From assembly GCF_900090045.1 (NCBI RefSeq), contig NC_041784.1, forward strand, positions 1,371,501 through 1,435,500: a stretch of DNA of 64,000 nucleotides, given 5' to 3'. Numbering within the stretch: the first letter of the stretch is position 1; each line of letters starts with the position of its first letter. The notes under the pieces were generated by a model that worked only from the letters and a program-made list of their open reading frames with translations, did no database searches and was not told the DNA's origin. The position numbers and the translations under genes are program-made. This stretch comes from Plasmodium malariae (Eukaryota; Apicomplexa; Aconoidasida; Haemosporida; Plasmodiidae). Shown here piece by piece: positions 35,827 through 46,046 of this stretch.

Positions 35827-37038
35827 CCAGGTCTCGTCCCTGTGTTCGTCTTTCTGCTCATCCTTGTGCTTTTTATTTTATACCCTTCTGATTTGTTTTC
35901 CCCTATTTTGAATTTTCTCATTCCAACTCAAATTTTGAATCTTCAGCTTTTCTGACTCCCCCCTGTGGCATGTGCTTCGCGTGTTTGTGCATACGTTCAC
36001 ATTTATACTTTGCATTTTCATTTTATTTTTTTTTTTTCTCTCATTTTTTTATATAGCCATGTGCATTTGTCGATATTTGTTGAGCCCTATTTAAAAATGT
36101 ATTCCCTCATTTAGATGTTCATATTTTTGTAATTAAGCAATTTCATAATTTTGTAATTTCATAATTTTGTAATTTCATAATTTTGTAATTTCATAATTTT
36201 GTAATTTCATAATTTTGTAATTTCATAATTTTGTAATTTCATAATTTTGTAATTTCATAATTTTGTAATTTCATAATTTTGTAATTTCATAATTTTGTAA
36301 TTTCATAATTTCTTAATCTCATAATTTCTGAATCTCATAATTTCTTAATCTCATAATTTTTTAATTTCATAATTTGTAAGGTAATTTAAAATGGATGCAA
36401 GAGGGGACAAGAAGGGAAAAAGATGTTCAGCTGAATATAAAATACGCCTTTAACGGCAATTTTGAATTTTTATTTATTTTATTTTTTTTTTTTGTGTTTA
36501 ACACATTTTGAGCGTTTGCAATGTTTGTGGAAAAGTAAAATTTTTCTCTTTTTATTCGTTCTTCATTCGTTATTTGCCATTTGTCATTCAGTATTAGCCT
36601 ATAGCCATTCGCCATTCTTTCGTTTTCTCCAATCGAATAAGCCCATCGTCCCACTACATACGTTTGTGTGTATAAAAACAGTTTTGTTCGTTTTTACGCC
36701 TTTTTTTTTTTTTTTTTTTAAGAAAAAAAATATTTGTTTAACCGCATTTCTCTTTCCTTGCATGACCATGTAATTCGAATGTACTTCGTTCCTTTGATCA
36801 TACAGAATAAAATGTTACAACATTTGTTTCCTGCATAGTTTTCCAGCAGTTGCGCGCGTATATGTCAGTATATATACGTGCATGTATTTTCAAGCGTGCA
36901 TAACATAACACTTATATACATGCATGTAAGTTATGCATCATGAGCGTTTGAGTACATAGGTAGGAGTATATTTGATGTGAATATCTCCTCGGATGGAAAC
37001 TGATTAGACTTCCTTCGTTTTAGTGAAAAGGAGCTATA

Positions 37039-37078
<40 letters not shown>

Positions 37079-37190
37079 TTCTCCCTAGAGAGCTACAAGA
37101 GATTAGGTATCCACTGTTACACGCTGCTGAACGTTCTTTACAAAGTTAATTGTACCCCCCTCTCCCCTGCTCTTGTCTTCATCGAACGAA
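35827..37190. other. Intergenic region before protoporphyrinogen oxidase
   Basis: Contains a 15-base TTCATAATTTTGTAA array (36120-36380), pyrimidine-rich sequence, a poly-T run near 36700 and a TA run at 37040-37075. No additional gene seen. Confidence 0.7.
36120..36380. repeat. 15-base tandem repeat
   Basis: About 17 copies of TTCATAATTTTGTAA, more diverged at the right end where TTTC/TCTC variants appear. Intergenic. Confidence 0.9.
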
Positions 37191-39059
37191 ATGCACGAAA
37201 CGAACGAAAGCGAAACGAATGGGTTGTCTAAGGACGAGGTGTACGATGTTGTTATCGTAGGAGGAGGACTCTTCAGCTGTTGTTTGTACTATTTTTTAAA
37301 AGTTAAAAATGGAAAGCTTAAAATTTTGATAATTGAAAAAGAAGAGAAATTAGGGGGGTACATAAAGACACATAAATATAGTAAAGATAATACGGAATTT
37401 TTGTATGAGTTAGGACCAAATTTATTTAAATTAAGTGAAGAGAGTTATAATTTACTTAAGCAGTTGAAATTACTTAGTGATATTAGAATATTAGACAAAA
37501 AACTTATTCGTTATATTTATTATAATAATAATTTATATCCGTTACATTTTAATATCATTGGATATTTTATTTTTCCCTTAATCAAATTTTCGAATAAAAT
37601 AAAATTTATTTTTAAATTACTTTTTAGAAAGTATAAGAATGTGAATCTATATGACTATGATATATCTGTAGAAAATTATATGAAAGAAAACTTTGACTTA
37701 CAGCATTATAATTTTTTACTTTTACCTTTGATTTATGGATCATGTGCTGGTAAGGGTAACATTTCTGCTATGTCGTTTTTCTTAAGAAATTTGAAGCTTC
37801 TTAAGAACAGTAGTAGCACGTTGCGCATTTGGCGTAACAGGGGAACTAGTGAGAGTTGTAGTTCTCCTCGTGGTGATAATAGTAGTAGTTGTTGTACTAC
37901 TACACAAGGAAAGAAAGAGGGTGATATGTTTTCCCCCATATACAGTTTACTTAACATGATTAATAGCAAAACGACACTAATTCATTACGTAAAAAATAAT
38001 ATATTAAAGGGATATAAATACTCGAATTATAATAAATACTTACTGATAAACAAGACGAACAACTACAAAGATGTTCCTTCATCCTATATTGAGCGATATT
38101 TTAAAACTATTAAAAAAATTTACGTTTTCGTAAAATACCTGTCGTGTAAATATTTTCCTCTGTTTGGTAACCAAACTGGGAAAAAGGAGGGGTGGAAGGA
38201 GGGGAAGGAATCGAAAGGGGAAAACGAAGTGGAAAGGGTGAAAGACGCGGAAGGGGCGAACGAAGCCAAGAAAAGGGTTGTTGGAAAACTTATATCCCTA
38301 AAGAGTGGACTCTACGAATTGATTAATGCATTAAGTAGTTATATAAATAAAAAATACGTGTTTACAAATCAAGAAGTTGATCTAATTAACAGGATGAATG
38401 AGAAATTATGGATGTGTAGTGTAAGAAAGCAAAGCGAAACTCAAGTGATATATGCAAAGAATGTTATTTTGACAGTTAATTCTAAAATATGCTCCCATAT
38501 ATTGAGAACTATTTTACCATGTAATATTCGGAAAAATTTGTTCAACATTTCGTACTCAAATATTATTTGTGTAACTTTATATTTTAATAAGAAAGATTTA
38601 AATATACCGAAAAACTTTTTTGGCTTTTTATCCTCTGATAAAAAAACTCACGTGTTAGGTTGCTTTTATATCAATAACATGTTCAAAGAAAGGTGTAGTG
38701 ATGATAATATAGCATTATTAACATTATATATTGGTGGTCAGAACAATGCTAAAGATATTTACTTGGAAAAAGAGGAATTAACACAAATAATTTTAAAAGA
38801 TTTAAGACAAATATTTAAAATATATAACAATGCACATCCAACTATTTTAAAAGTAAAAAAGTGGTATGATGCAATACCTTTTTATTCGAATAATTATGAA
38901 AAAGATCTGAAAAGTTTTTTGGATGAATTGTATAAACCGCAATATAAGAACTTGTTTGTCGATTCGGGATGGGTAACAGGAACGTCCATATCAGATAGAA
39001 TTGCATCAGCAAAGGACTTGTCAGACTTTATGATACTGAAAAATCTTAGCAAGCCTTGA
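37191..39059 (+). CDS. PPO: Protoporphyrinogen oxidase
   Basis: Haem-pathway flavoenzyme that oxidises protoporphyrinogen IX to protoporphyrin IX, mitochondrial in Plasmodium; 622 residues from the ATG at 37191. The ORF is open a little further upstream but has no earlier ATG. The FAD-binding N-terminus reads 'YDVVIVGGGLFSCCLYYFL', with an acidic β2 end 'IIEKEEKLGGYIKTH'. The third glycine of the usual GxGxxG is Ser/Cys here. 'YELGPNLFKL' and 'LPLIYGSCAGKGNISAMSF' are family blocks. The C-terminus has 'LFVDSGWVTGTSISDRIASA', the second flavin-contact motif. Two low-complexity inserts (about residues 216-250 and 325-370, Ser/Arg- and Lys/Glu-rich) lengthen the protein by about 150 residues over the bacterial enzymes. 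No clear mitochondrial presequence is seen. Confidence 0.92.
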   Translation: MHETNESETNGLSKDEVYDVVIVGGGLFSCCLYYFLKVKNGKLKILIIEKEEKLGGYIKTHKYSKDNTEFLYELGPNLFKLSEESYNLLKQLKLLSDIRILDKKLIRYIYYNNNLYPLHFNIIGYFIFPLIKFSNKIKFIFKLLFRKYKNVNLYDYDISVENYMKENFDLQHYNFLLLPLIYGSCAGKGNISAMSFFLRNLKLLKNSSSTLRIWRNRGTSESCSSPRGDNSSSCCTTTQGKKEGDMFSPIYSLLNMINSKTTLIHYVKNNILKGYKYSNYNKYLLINKTNNYKDVPSSYIERYFKTIKKIYVFVKYLSCKYFPLFGNQTGKKEGWKEGKESKGENEVERVKDAEGANEAKKRVVGKLISLKSGLYELINALSSYINKKYVFTNQEVDLINRMNEKLWMCSVRKQSETQVIYAKNVILTVNSKICSHILRTILPCNIRKNLFNISYSNIICVTLYFNKKDLNIPKNFFGFLSSDKKTHVLGCFYINNMFKERCSDDNIALLTLYIGGQNNAKDIYLEKEELTQIILKDLRQIFKIYNNAHPTILKVKKWYDAIPFYSNNYEKDLKSFLDELYKPQYKNLFVDSGWVTGTSISDRIASAKDLSDFMILKNLSKP

Positions 39060-39936
39060 TTAAAACAACTATGATGATAGTAATTATGATAATTATCATA
39101 ATAATTACAATAACATTTCAGTGAATACATTATAATCCCAGGGCAACAAATTATTTTTTTTTTTTCATGTTATATCGCGCAGTAAGAATTATATATTATT
39201 TTTTTTTTTCCAGCCAAAATGGGGACAAGCTGATATAATTTAAAAAAAAAAAAAAAAAACATGTACATATGTACATATATATACATATATGTATACGTAT
39301 GTGTGGGTGTAACAGTATGGCTAGCTAACCCGCAAGTCAATGTGCGTGTATAGATGCCACCTCCCGTATGGGTGTGTACATAAAGTGCGTCATTGCATTT
39401 ACGTAGTTGTGCAAAAATTAAAACATCTTTTAATTTAAATATAACAAAAAAAAAAAAAAATAAAATAGAGAAAAATTTATATGACAAACGCGTTTATACT
39501 TAATTTACTTATTCATAAGTAATAACAGTGCTTATATTTAAAAAAGAAAAAAAAAAAAAAAAAAAGCGACAAAATAAAGAGGAAAGTCAAATTAGAGGTA
39601 ATAATTACAACGTGTGCGCATGTTTGTATGTACATATTACGTTTGTATGCATGTACATAGTACGTTTGTATGCATGTACATAGTACGTCTGCATGTATGT
39701 ACATAGTACGTTTGCATGTATGTACATGCGAACATTTTTGAATTCATATCCACATTTATTTCATTGAAAATGCAAAAAAGTAAAAAGATGTACGTGCATG
39801 CGAATGTATGCTATAATAAATTTCACGCTTGGGCGAATGCATCCAATTTTATATTTACATTATGTACATAAACAGCCAAAAGAACTATTGTCTGCGTGAT
39901 TTTTTTTTTTTTTTTTTTTTTTTTTCCTTTTCCTCC
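39060..39936. other. Convergent intergenic region between PPO and the RING gene
   Basis: Poly-A/T runs, CATA microsatellite near 39260-39310, and a repeat of GTACATAGTACGTTTGCATG-type units at 39620-39730. No gene seen. Confidence 0.7.
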
Positions 39937-40758
39937 TTATATGTTCATAAAAATGCCCTGTGATGCAATAGGCGATTTGCAATTCGGACAGGTTGCACTT
40001 CTGATTAGCCATAAATCGATACAAGATTTATGAAAAGTGTGATTACATAGCAATAATGTTCTGACACATTCATCAATTTGAAAATCATTTAAACAGATGG
40101 AGCATTTCAATTCGTCTGCTATATTTTTTATATAATAATATGGTAAATTTTCAATTTGCTTTAATCTTAATCCTTTTCTGTATATAAATATGCCATAATC
40201 TCTTATTAAATCTATATTGGAACTCCACCTGGAAAATATATCATTTGATTGCATATTATTAATTATTGCCTGTTCATAGATTCTTGACTGATATTCTAAA
40301 TACAACGATAATATAATAAAAAATATATATAACAAAATCCATATATAACAAAGTACTATCCATAACACAATAAACCAAGGATGATTATTTTTTGGCAAAC
40401 AGTTGGGTGTGTATTTTATTATTTGGTATATCCATATAGTACCTACAATATTCCAAATAAAAAAAAAGGGGAACAGCACACAAAGAACTAAAAAATTTAT
40501 AAAATATGGAGGGCTATTTCTTCTATAAATAATAAAATCTTCACTATCATTACTCAAATATTGAGCTAAAAAATGAGATAACCTGTACAGTACTATAGAT
40601 ATAAAGGACACAACTAGCCATAGTTGTATAGGCTTATAACATTTGGAAAAATTTTTCCATTGTACAAATATGTCACATATAGAGTAGCACACGGAAAGTA
40701 TTAAAATGAAGTCATTGAAGCTCATTCGTATTCTTACACTTTCCCTACCATCCTCCAT
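39937..40758 (-). CDS. Multi-pass membrane RING-H2 E3 ubiquitin ligase-like protein
   Basis: Single-exon gene of 273 residues. I take the ATG at 40758; the frame is open eight codons further but without ATG. Four hydrophobic segments lie at about residues 12-30, 45-68, 86-122 and 128-160. A cytoplasmic helix-rich stretch follows, then a C-terminal RING-H2 finger at about 219-260: CSIC, C at DEC or LLC, NHTFH, KSC, and CPNC, giving the C3H2C3 ligand order. Such proteins transfer ubiquitin from E2 enzymes to membrane substrates, often in the ER or Golgi. The compartment cannot be read from the sequence. Confidence 0.88.
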   Translation of the reverse strand: MEDGRESVRIRMSFNDFILILSVCYSICDIFVQWKNFSKCYKPIQLWLVVSFISIVLYRLSHFLAQYLSNDSEDFIIYRRNSPPYFINFLVLCVLFPFFFIWNIVGTIWIYQIIKYTPNCLPKNNHPWFIVLWIVLCYIWILLYIFFIILSLYLEYQSRIYEQAIINNMQSNDIFSRWSSNIDLIRDYGIFIYRKGLRLKQIENLPYYYIKNIADELKCSICLNDFQIDECVRTLLLCNHTFHKSCIDLWLIRSATCPNCKSPIASQGIFMNI

Positions 40759-43018
40759 CTTTTGCCCTCCCCTACTTCTCACATACGCCCACTACTTAAT
40801 GACCTATGTTCAAGCTTCTTCGCTTCCGTCAGTTCTTCTTCTTTTCGTTTGTTAATTATCTTGCTGACTTTCTTTTTTGATTTTTTTTTTTTTTTTTTCT
40901 AAATTTTCACCTGAAATGAGCAATGTTTGTTGCAATCGCATAGTTACTTTTTCATAATAAAAAAAAAAAAAAAAAAAAAATGAATAATCGCTAATCGCTC
41001 ATTGCTAATTGTCAAATGCAAATGGTGTGATTACCATATATGTACATGTGCTAGTATATGCATAAGCAATATATATATATATATATATATATGCATATCT
41101 AATATATACGCACACGTAATATATAAGCATACGTTGTATATATATGAATATGTATAGTTAGATGTAGATACTTACACTCATGTGACAACGTTAATTTTAT
41201 TTTAAGCAACTTTTTATAACTTAAAAAATGGCACAATTTTATCATACGAATCATTTTATTATTTTTAATTTTTTTATTTCTTCTTTTTTTTTTTTTTTAT
41301 TTTAAGGATATGACCCCAACATAATTATACCTTAACAGTTCATAATTAGGATAAAAATAATCTTTGAAGGTTTAAGTACGTGAAGGCTCATTTACGGTCT
41401 AATTTAACCTACATATGTATTACTCCAACTCTGCAAAATTCGTGTATATATGTATAACGATATAATAAATTAATTATTATTACACCATTACCATCGGTAA
41501 ACGTACATTTAGCTGTTCTTAATAACTGCAAAATGCATCTTACTATTTTTTCATGTCTTTCGTTCTTTCCCTTTTCCAGCGTTCTTTATGTTTTTCTTCC
41601 CTCTCACTTTTAATTGCTATGCATTCTTAGCTTAACTTGATCTCCCTTTTCGTTGCTTTCCTTTCCTTTTCATTTCATTTCTTCTATTGCCATGCCTTTC
41701 TTTTTTTTTTTTTTTTTTTGTTCCTTCTTTTCCTTGCCTCCTCAATATGTCATTTTTTATTGAAAATCGAAAAATGCAAATATTTAAATTGCGTTATTGT
41801 ATGTATATTTTAGACTCATTCAAAAAAAAAAAAAAAAATTTTTTTTTTTTTTATTTATAGCGTATTTTGCGTACATAACAAAGCAATATAATAATGGGTA
41901 GCTTGAAAAAAAACGAAAAAGTATTATCTTCAAAATTGGGATGTACTACAAATGTGTACTTATATTATATGTGTGTGCATATAGTTCGGCCCCATATTAT
42001 ACTTTATCATAAGTATGAAAAGATACCCTTTTGAAGGTAGCAATTAAGGAAGATCGCAAAATAAATTTGTGTTTGGAAAATTTATTAAAAATAAAAAGTA
42101 TTAAGTAAAAATGAGACTAAAAAAGTTCGATTTATTTTACTTTATACAAAAAAATGTCATGTGGGTTTGACCCTAATACATATTAAATAATGTTGATAAA
42201 AATTTATGAAAATAAGCAAATGGGAAAATTAAAAAAAATAAAATATGCCAAAGGAAAAGGTGATATATATAAGTATTTACATGTACATGTACATGTCGTA
42301 TATTTTTGTCAAAATAGAATTTCATTTTTACAAATGAAGTAAATTACGAGTAATATTTTAACAAAGTCACGTAATCGTTTATATTGCAATATTGACGTAT
42401 ACGTTTGAACGAAATTTTATTTCGTAGGCTGCCACTCTTGTGTCAATTTTATCAAACAGACGTAAACACATGAACATATACATATAAGCATATGCATATA
42501 CATATATATGTACACACATTCATACACACACACGTATGCCATATACACGTGGAAACTTGTCCTTTTTAATGTGCTTCCCGATCCTGCTTCATACAATCTG
42601 TATCTCCATTTCGAAAAAATTTACTGCACGTTATTTAATGCAAACACGGTAAGACTTATGTCAGTTTATTTTCCTTTCGATCTATCAGCAGGAGGGAAAT
42701 ATTCATATACAAACATACAAGAAGCATACATACAAACATACAGACATACAAACGTACACACATACAGACATACACACATACAGACATACACACATACAGA
42801 CATACACACATACAGACATACACACATACAGACATACACACATACAGACATACACACATACAGACATACACACATACAGACATACACACATACAGACATA
42901 CACACATACAGACATACATATATATATATATATTTTTTTTTTTTCATCTTCTCAACTGCCTGTAAATGTATAAGTACCACATTTCAGTCAACCGGGCTCT
43001 TGGATTCCCCCATTCTCA
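40759..43018. other. Intergenic region between the RING gene and EBP2
   Basis: Poly-A/T and TA runs (40870-41100, 41700-41850), then unique AT-rich sequence (41860-42480), then a CATA-type microsatellite and a 16-base repeat (42715-42920). A possible short spliced gene at 42508-43032 is listed separately. A 46-codon unique ORF with ATG at 41894 (+) may also belong to it or may be chance. Confidence 0.6.
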
Positions 43019-43032
43019 TTAGTGTCTCTTAA
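42508..43032 (+). CDS. Candidate small spliced gene overlapping the EBP2 3' end
   Basis: I do not recognise the product. Exon 42508-42648 ends at ACG|GTAAGA, a good donor, and includes unique, protein-like sequence 'VLFNVLPDPASYNLYLHFEK' and then 'IYCTLFNANT'. An acceptor ATTTCAG before 42988 leads in the same phase to 'STGLLDSPILISVS' and a stop at 43032. The product would be 61 residues, but the first 12 come from CATA microsatellite, so the true start may lie in an upstream exon I did not find. The last 14 bases overlap the end of EBP2 on the other strand. The intron contains the 16-base repeat. Confidence 0.25.
   Translation: MYTHSYTHTYAIYTWKLVLFNVLPDPASYNLYLHFEKIYCTLFNANTVRLMSVYFPFDLSAGGKYSYTNIQEAYIQTYRHTNVHTYRHTHIQTYTHTDIHTYRHTHIQTYTHTDIHTYRHTHIQTYTHTDIHTYRHTYIYIYFFFFIFSTACKCISTTFQSTGLLDSPILISVS
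42715..42920. repeat. 16-base tandem repeat
   Basis: About 12 copies of ACATACAGACATACAC. All frames stay open, producing meaningless Tyr/Cys/Val or Thr/His ORFs. Confidence 0.9.
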
Positions 43033-44719
43033 ACTTTTTCCTCCTTTTGTTTTTTGTGTTTTTTTTAATTCCCTTTTTTTTCTTTTTGGTCTGTACCCCA
43101 ATTCTGTCTTTACGTTTGTACAAATCTTTGCTGTCTTTTGTGTCTTTCATAAATTTTGTAAATTTCGTATTTTTCATATTTTTCATATTTTTCGTATTTT
43201 TCATATTTTTCATATTTTTCATATTTTTCATATTTTTCGTATTTTTCATATTTTTCATATTTTTCATATTTTTCGTAGTTTTTACGTTTCTTTTATCATT
43301 AATGTTTTTCCTGCCATTTTTTCCGTCCACTAACTTATCATCAGTAGCCTTTGCGTACTTCAAGAAAAAGTTCTGAACATTCAGGCTGTCCAAATTGTCG
43401 TCTTTTTTTAGTTGATCTATTTTTTGTAAATTTTTTTTTTTCTCTAAAGCTTCCTGTTGGTCACGTACTTTAAGTGAGCCAGATTTTTTTTTAAATTTTT
43501 TGTTCAGTCTTTTTAATTTATTTTTTTCTCGTATTTCTGTTATTTCATGTTCTTTTATTATTTTTTGTCTTACCTTTTCCATATGCACATCACTTTTTAC
43601 CATATCAGCTAAGAAATCGTATGGTCTATTGAATACAATATTTAAACTTTGTAGTTTTTTTAAAGCCTCTAACATATTTGTATGAGCAAATTTTAACAAT
43701 TCATTTTCTCTCTGTTGACATTTTCCAAATAAGTTTACATTTTTCAAATAATAATATTCTGGGCTTGTGATGTCTAATTTTTCCAGCCACTCGCTGTTGT
43801 TACTATCGTTTATTTGAAGTTTTATTTCATTTAATTTTTTTTCCATACGAGCTTTATTTTCGCTGATCAAGTTTCGCTCATCTGTGAAATTTTCATTTGT
43901 GTGCTTACCAGTGTGCTTATCGGCATGCTTATCGGCATGCTTATCGGCATGCTCATCGGTATGCTTATCGGTATGCTCATCGGCATGCTCATCGGTATGC
44001 TCATCGGCATGCTCACCCGAATGCTCACCCGAATGCTCACCCGAATGCTCACCCGAATGCTCACCCGAATGCTCACCCGAATGCTCGTCCTTTTTGTTAT
44101 ATGTATCCCCTTCGTCTGCAAATACATCTCTTCCATTTTTTTCATTGCCCCTTTTTAGGCCACTTTCCCCATTTGAAGTTTTTCCCCTTTCCCTGTTTTT
44201 CATTTTTATTTTAAAATTTTTTTTTTTTTTTTTTTCTTCCCCTCCCAGTACTTTCGACGAATTTATGCCACTGCTCAACGAACTAGATGTTTTTATTTTT
44301 TTGATAAGCTTACTGATATAATTTGTATCGACCGAAATGGTCTTTCTCACTTTTACCTTTTTTGCTTGGTTGTTCGCCTTTAACGTTTCCCTTTCCTTTT
44401 CGCTTCCTTTTTCGTTCCTCATCCCATTAGTAATTTTTCTTTTCATTTCGTTAATACCCCCCCCCTTTGTAATTTTGTTTTTTCCCTCCCTACTTCCTAT
44501 AACTCCTTCTAAATCCTTCATAGCTGTTGATGTTGTTGCTGTTGCTGTTGCTGTTGCTGTTGATGTTATTGTTGCTTTTGTTGCTGTTGATGCTGTTGAT
44601 GTTATTGTTGCTTTTGTTGCTGTTGATGCTGTTGATGTTACTACTTTTTTTTTTTTTTTTTTTTTCTCCATCGCGCAGTCAGTACTCTGGTGAGTGCCGT
44701 TTATAATACTTACCGACAT
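43019..44719 (-). CDS. EBP2: rRNA-processing protein EBP2 homologue
   Basis: Nucleolar factor for 60S ribosomal subunit assembly; 566 residues from the ATG at 44719. The conserved part is about residues 295-440: 'EWLEKLDITSPEYYYLKNVN', then 'LLKFAHTNMLEALKKLQSLN', 'NRPYDFLADMVKSDVHMEKV' and 'RQKIIKEHEITEIREKNKLK', matching the EBP2 family block in order. The N-terminal half is a parasite-specific extension: Thr/Ala repeats, Lys-rich stretches and a run of tetrapeptides EHSG, then EHAD, EHTD and KHAD variants, encoded by a 12-base tandem repeat (43910-44090). Near the C-terminus is a Lys/Asn/Met repeat (KNM units, 43150-43270). The C-terminus is very basic, fitting rRNA binding. A splice-donor-like GTAAGTAT follows the second codon, but no acceptor fits. 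Confidence 0.85.
   Translation of the reverse strand: MSVSIINGTHQSTDCAMEKKKKKKKVVTSTASTATKATITSTASTATKATITSTATATATATTSTAMKDLEGVIGSREGKNKITKGGGINEMKRKITNGMRNEKGSEKERETLKANNQAKKVKVRKTISVDTNYISKLIKKIKTSSSLSSGINSSKVLGGEEKKKKKNFKIKMKNRERGKTSNGESGLKRGNEKNGRDVFADEGDTYNKKDEHSGEHSGEHSGEHSGEHSGEHSGEHADEHTDEHADEHTDKHTDEHADKHADKHADKHTGKHTNENFTDERNLISENKARMEKKLNEIKLQINDSNNSEWLEKLDITSPEYYYLKNVNLFGKCQQRENELLKFAHTNMLEALKKLQSLNIVFNRPYDFLADMVKSDVHMEKVRQKIIKEHEITEIREKNKLKRLNKKFKKKSGSLKVRDQQEALEKKKNLQKIDQLKKDDNLDSLNVQNFFLKYAKATDDKLVDGKNGRKNINDKRNVKTTKNMKNMKNMKNTKNMKNMKNMKNMKNTKNMKNMKNTKFTKFMKDTKDSKDLYKRKDRIGVQTKKKKKGIKKNTKNKRRKKFKRH
43150..43275 (-). repeat. Coding 9-base repeat in EBP2 (Asn-Met-Lys units)
   Basis: About 14 copies of TTTTTCATA or TTTTTCGTA (plus-strand reading), giving Lys-Asn-Met or Lys-Asn-Thr on the coding strand. 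The period is a multiple of three, so the frame survives copy-number change. Confidence 0.9.
43905..44090 (-). repeat. Coding 12-base repeat in EBP2 (EHSG/EHAD units)
   Basis: About 15 units of a 12-base motif such as GCTCACCCGAAT, encoding Glu-His-Ser-Gly and variants with Ala-Asp, Thr-Asp and Lys-His. Histidine is unusually dense here. Confidence 0.92.
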
Positions 44720-45569
44720 AATGAAAAAAAAAAAAAAAAAAAAAACTAGAAAATAAAACAAAATAATATAAAAAAAAAAAAAATGTAATGCCTTAGAAAT
44801 AGGATTAGGAAAGGTATAAAACGTAAAGGAGCGCTTATAAGAGTGCTAACGTAACATGCATGTTTATACGAGATGAACGTATGAACGTGTAAATTATTTT
44901 ACGCTTAGTTATGTTTTTATATGCATGATATTAAGCGCTTGTAAAATGTAGAAGGGAAAAAAAAATAAAAAATAAAAAACAAAAAGCAATAAAACGATAA
45001 AACGATAAAACGATAAAACGGCAAAACGGCAAAACGGCAAAACGGCAAAACGGGTAGAGTAAACTGTAACGTATGCATTGGTCTGTTCCCTTCAGTTCAC
45101 TACTTTTTGTTCTCATCTTTTATTTTTATGCATGATACTGGCAAAACAAACCTCAGTTGAATTTTTTTTTTTTTCCTTTTTTCCCTTTTTCGATTTTTAA
45201 GTAGGTTATTTCATTTTATTCTCTTTTATTCTGCGTTATTTTGTTTTGTTTTATTTCGCTTCATTTCGTTTCATTTCGTTTCATTTCGTTTCATTTCGTT
45301 TCATTTTATCTTTTTTTTTTTTTTTTTTAAATCTTTCTGTGGCACCATTTTAAGTTTCCTAGTATATATTTGTAGTCTATTATTATGTATATAATTTAAA
45401 AAAAATAAAATATCTGAAGTGCGTATATTTTTTAAAATATGGCATTATAAATATACATGCGTTTTTAACGTATCAAGAATTCGCTGTTACCAGATTGTCA
45501 TTATGCAATGCAATATTATTCACGTATATTCTTTTCTTTACGTACAATTATACATACAAATTATACTTT

Positions 45570-45621
<52 letters not shown>

Positions 45622-46046
45622 GTATATATGCATGTATATATGCATGTATATATGCATATATTCATAAAATTGAGAACAGGTAGGCATATTTACAATGCCC
45701 CATTCGAGTTTTTCTCCTTGTTAACTTCATAATTAAAACAGCGTATATAAGCCCAGCATATATCATCCCGAATCATATTGTACTAATCGGAAGTGATAAT
45801 ATGTATGTTCACATGCAACACTGTAGGTAAATTAGTACTTAGAACATTTTGCTCTAGCGCTTGTTATGTGAAGAACAGAATTGTAAACACGGGGATATTT
45901 AGGGAGAGTTGCAGTCAGGAGTGGCCCTTCGTTTGATAACTCGTCTGTTAACTTGTTAGCGTGTTAACTTGTTAACGTGTTACCCTGTTAACCTGTTAAC
46001 CCGTTTGTTGGATTTTTTTTTTTTTTTTTTTTTTTGTCCCACGAAA
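44720..46046. other. Divergent promoter region of EBP2 and RPF2
   Basis: About 1.3 kb between two genes for large-subunit ribosome assembly, transcribed away from each other. It holds repeats CAAAACGG/TAAAACGA (44990-45055), a TTTCATTTCG repeat (45245-45305), a TA run (45575-45610) and TTAAC-type units near 45940-46005. Shared regulatory sites would lie here; I cannot identify any with confidence. Confidence 0.65.

Noticed and set aside
42656..43032. Minus-strand Tyr/Val/Cys and plus-strand His/Thr ORFs
   Set aside because: They come from the 16-base ACATACAGACATACAC array. Only the unique exon-like flank was kept, as a low-confidence candidate.
43884..44321. Plus-strand Cys/Ser/Leu-rich ORFs over the EBP2 repeat
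   Set aside because: They are antisense to the 12-base coding repeat; the EBP2 frame has the family domain and a proper start.
44690..44719. Splice donor GTAAGTAT right after the second codon of EBP2
   Set aside because: No acceptor with a pyrimidine tract follows that restores the frame; downstream AG sites are in A-rich repeats.
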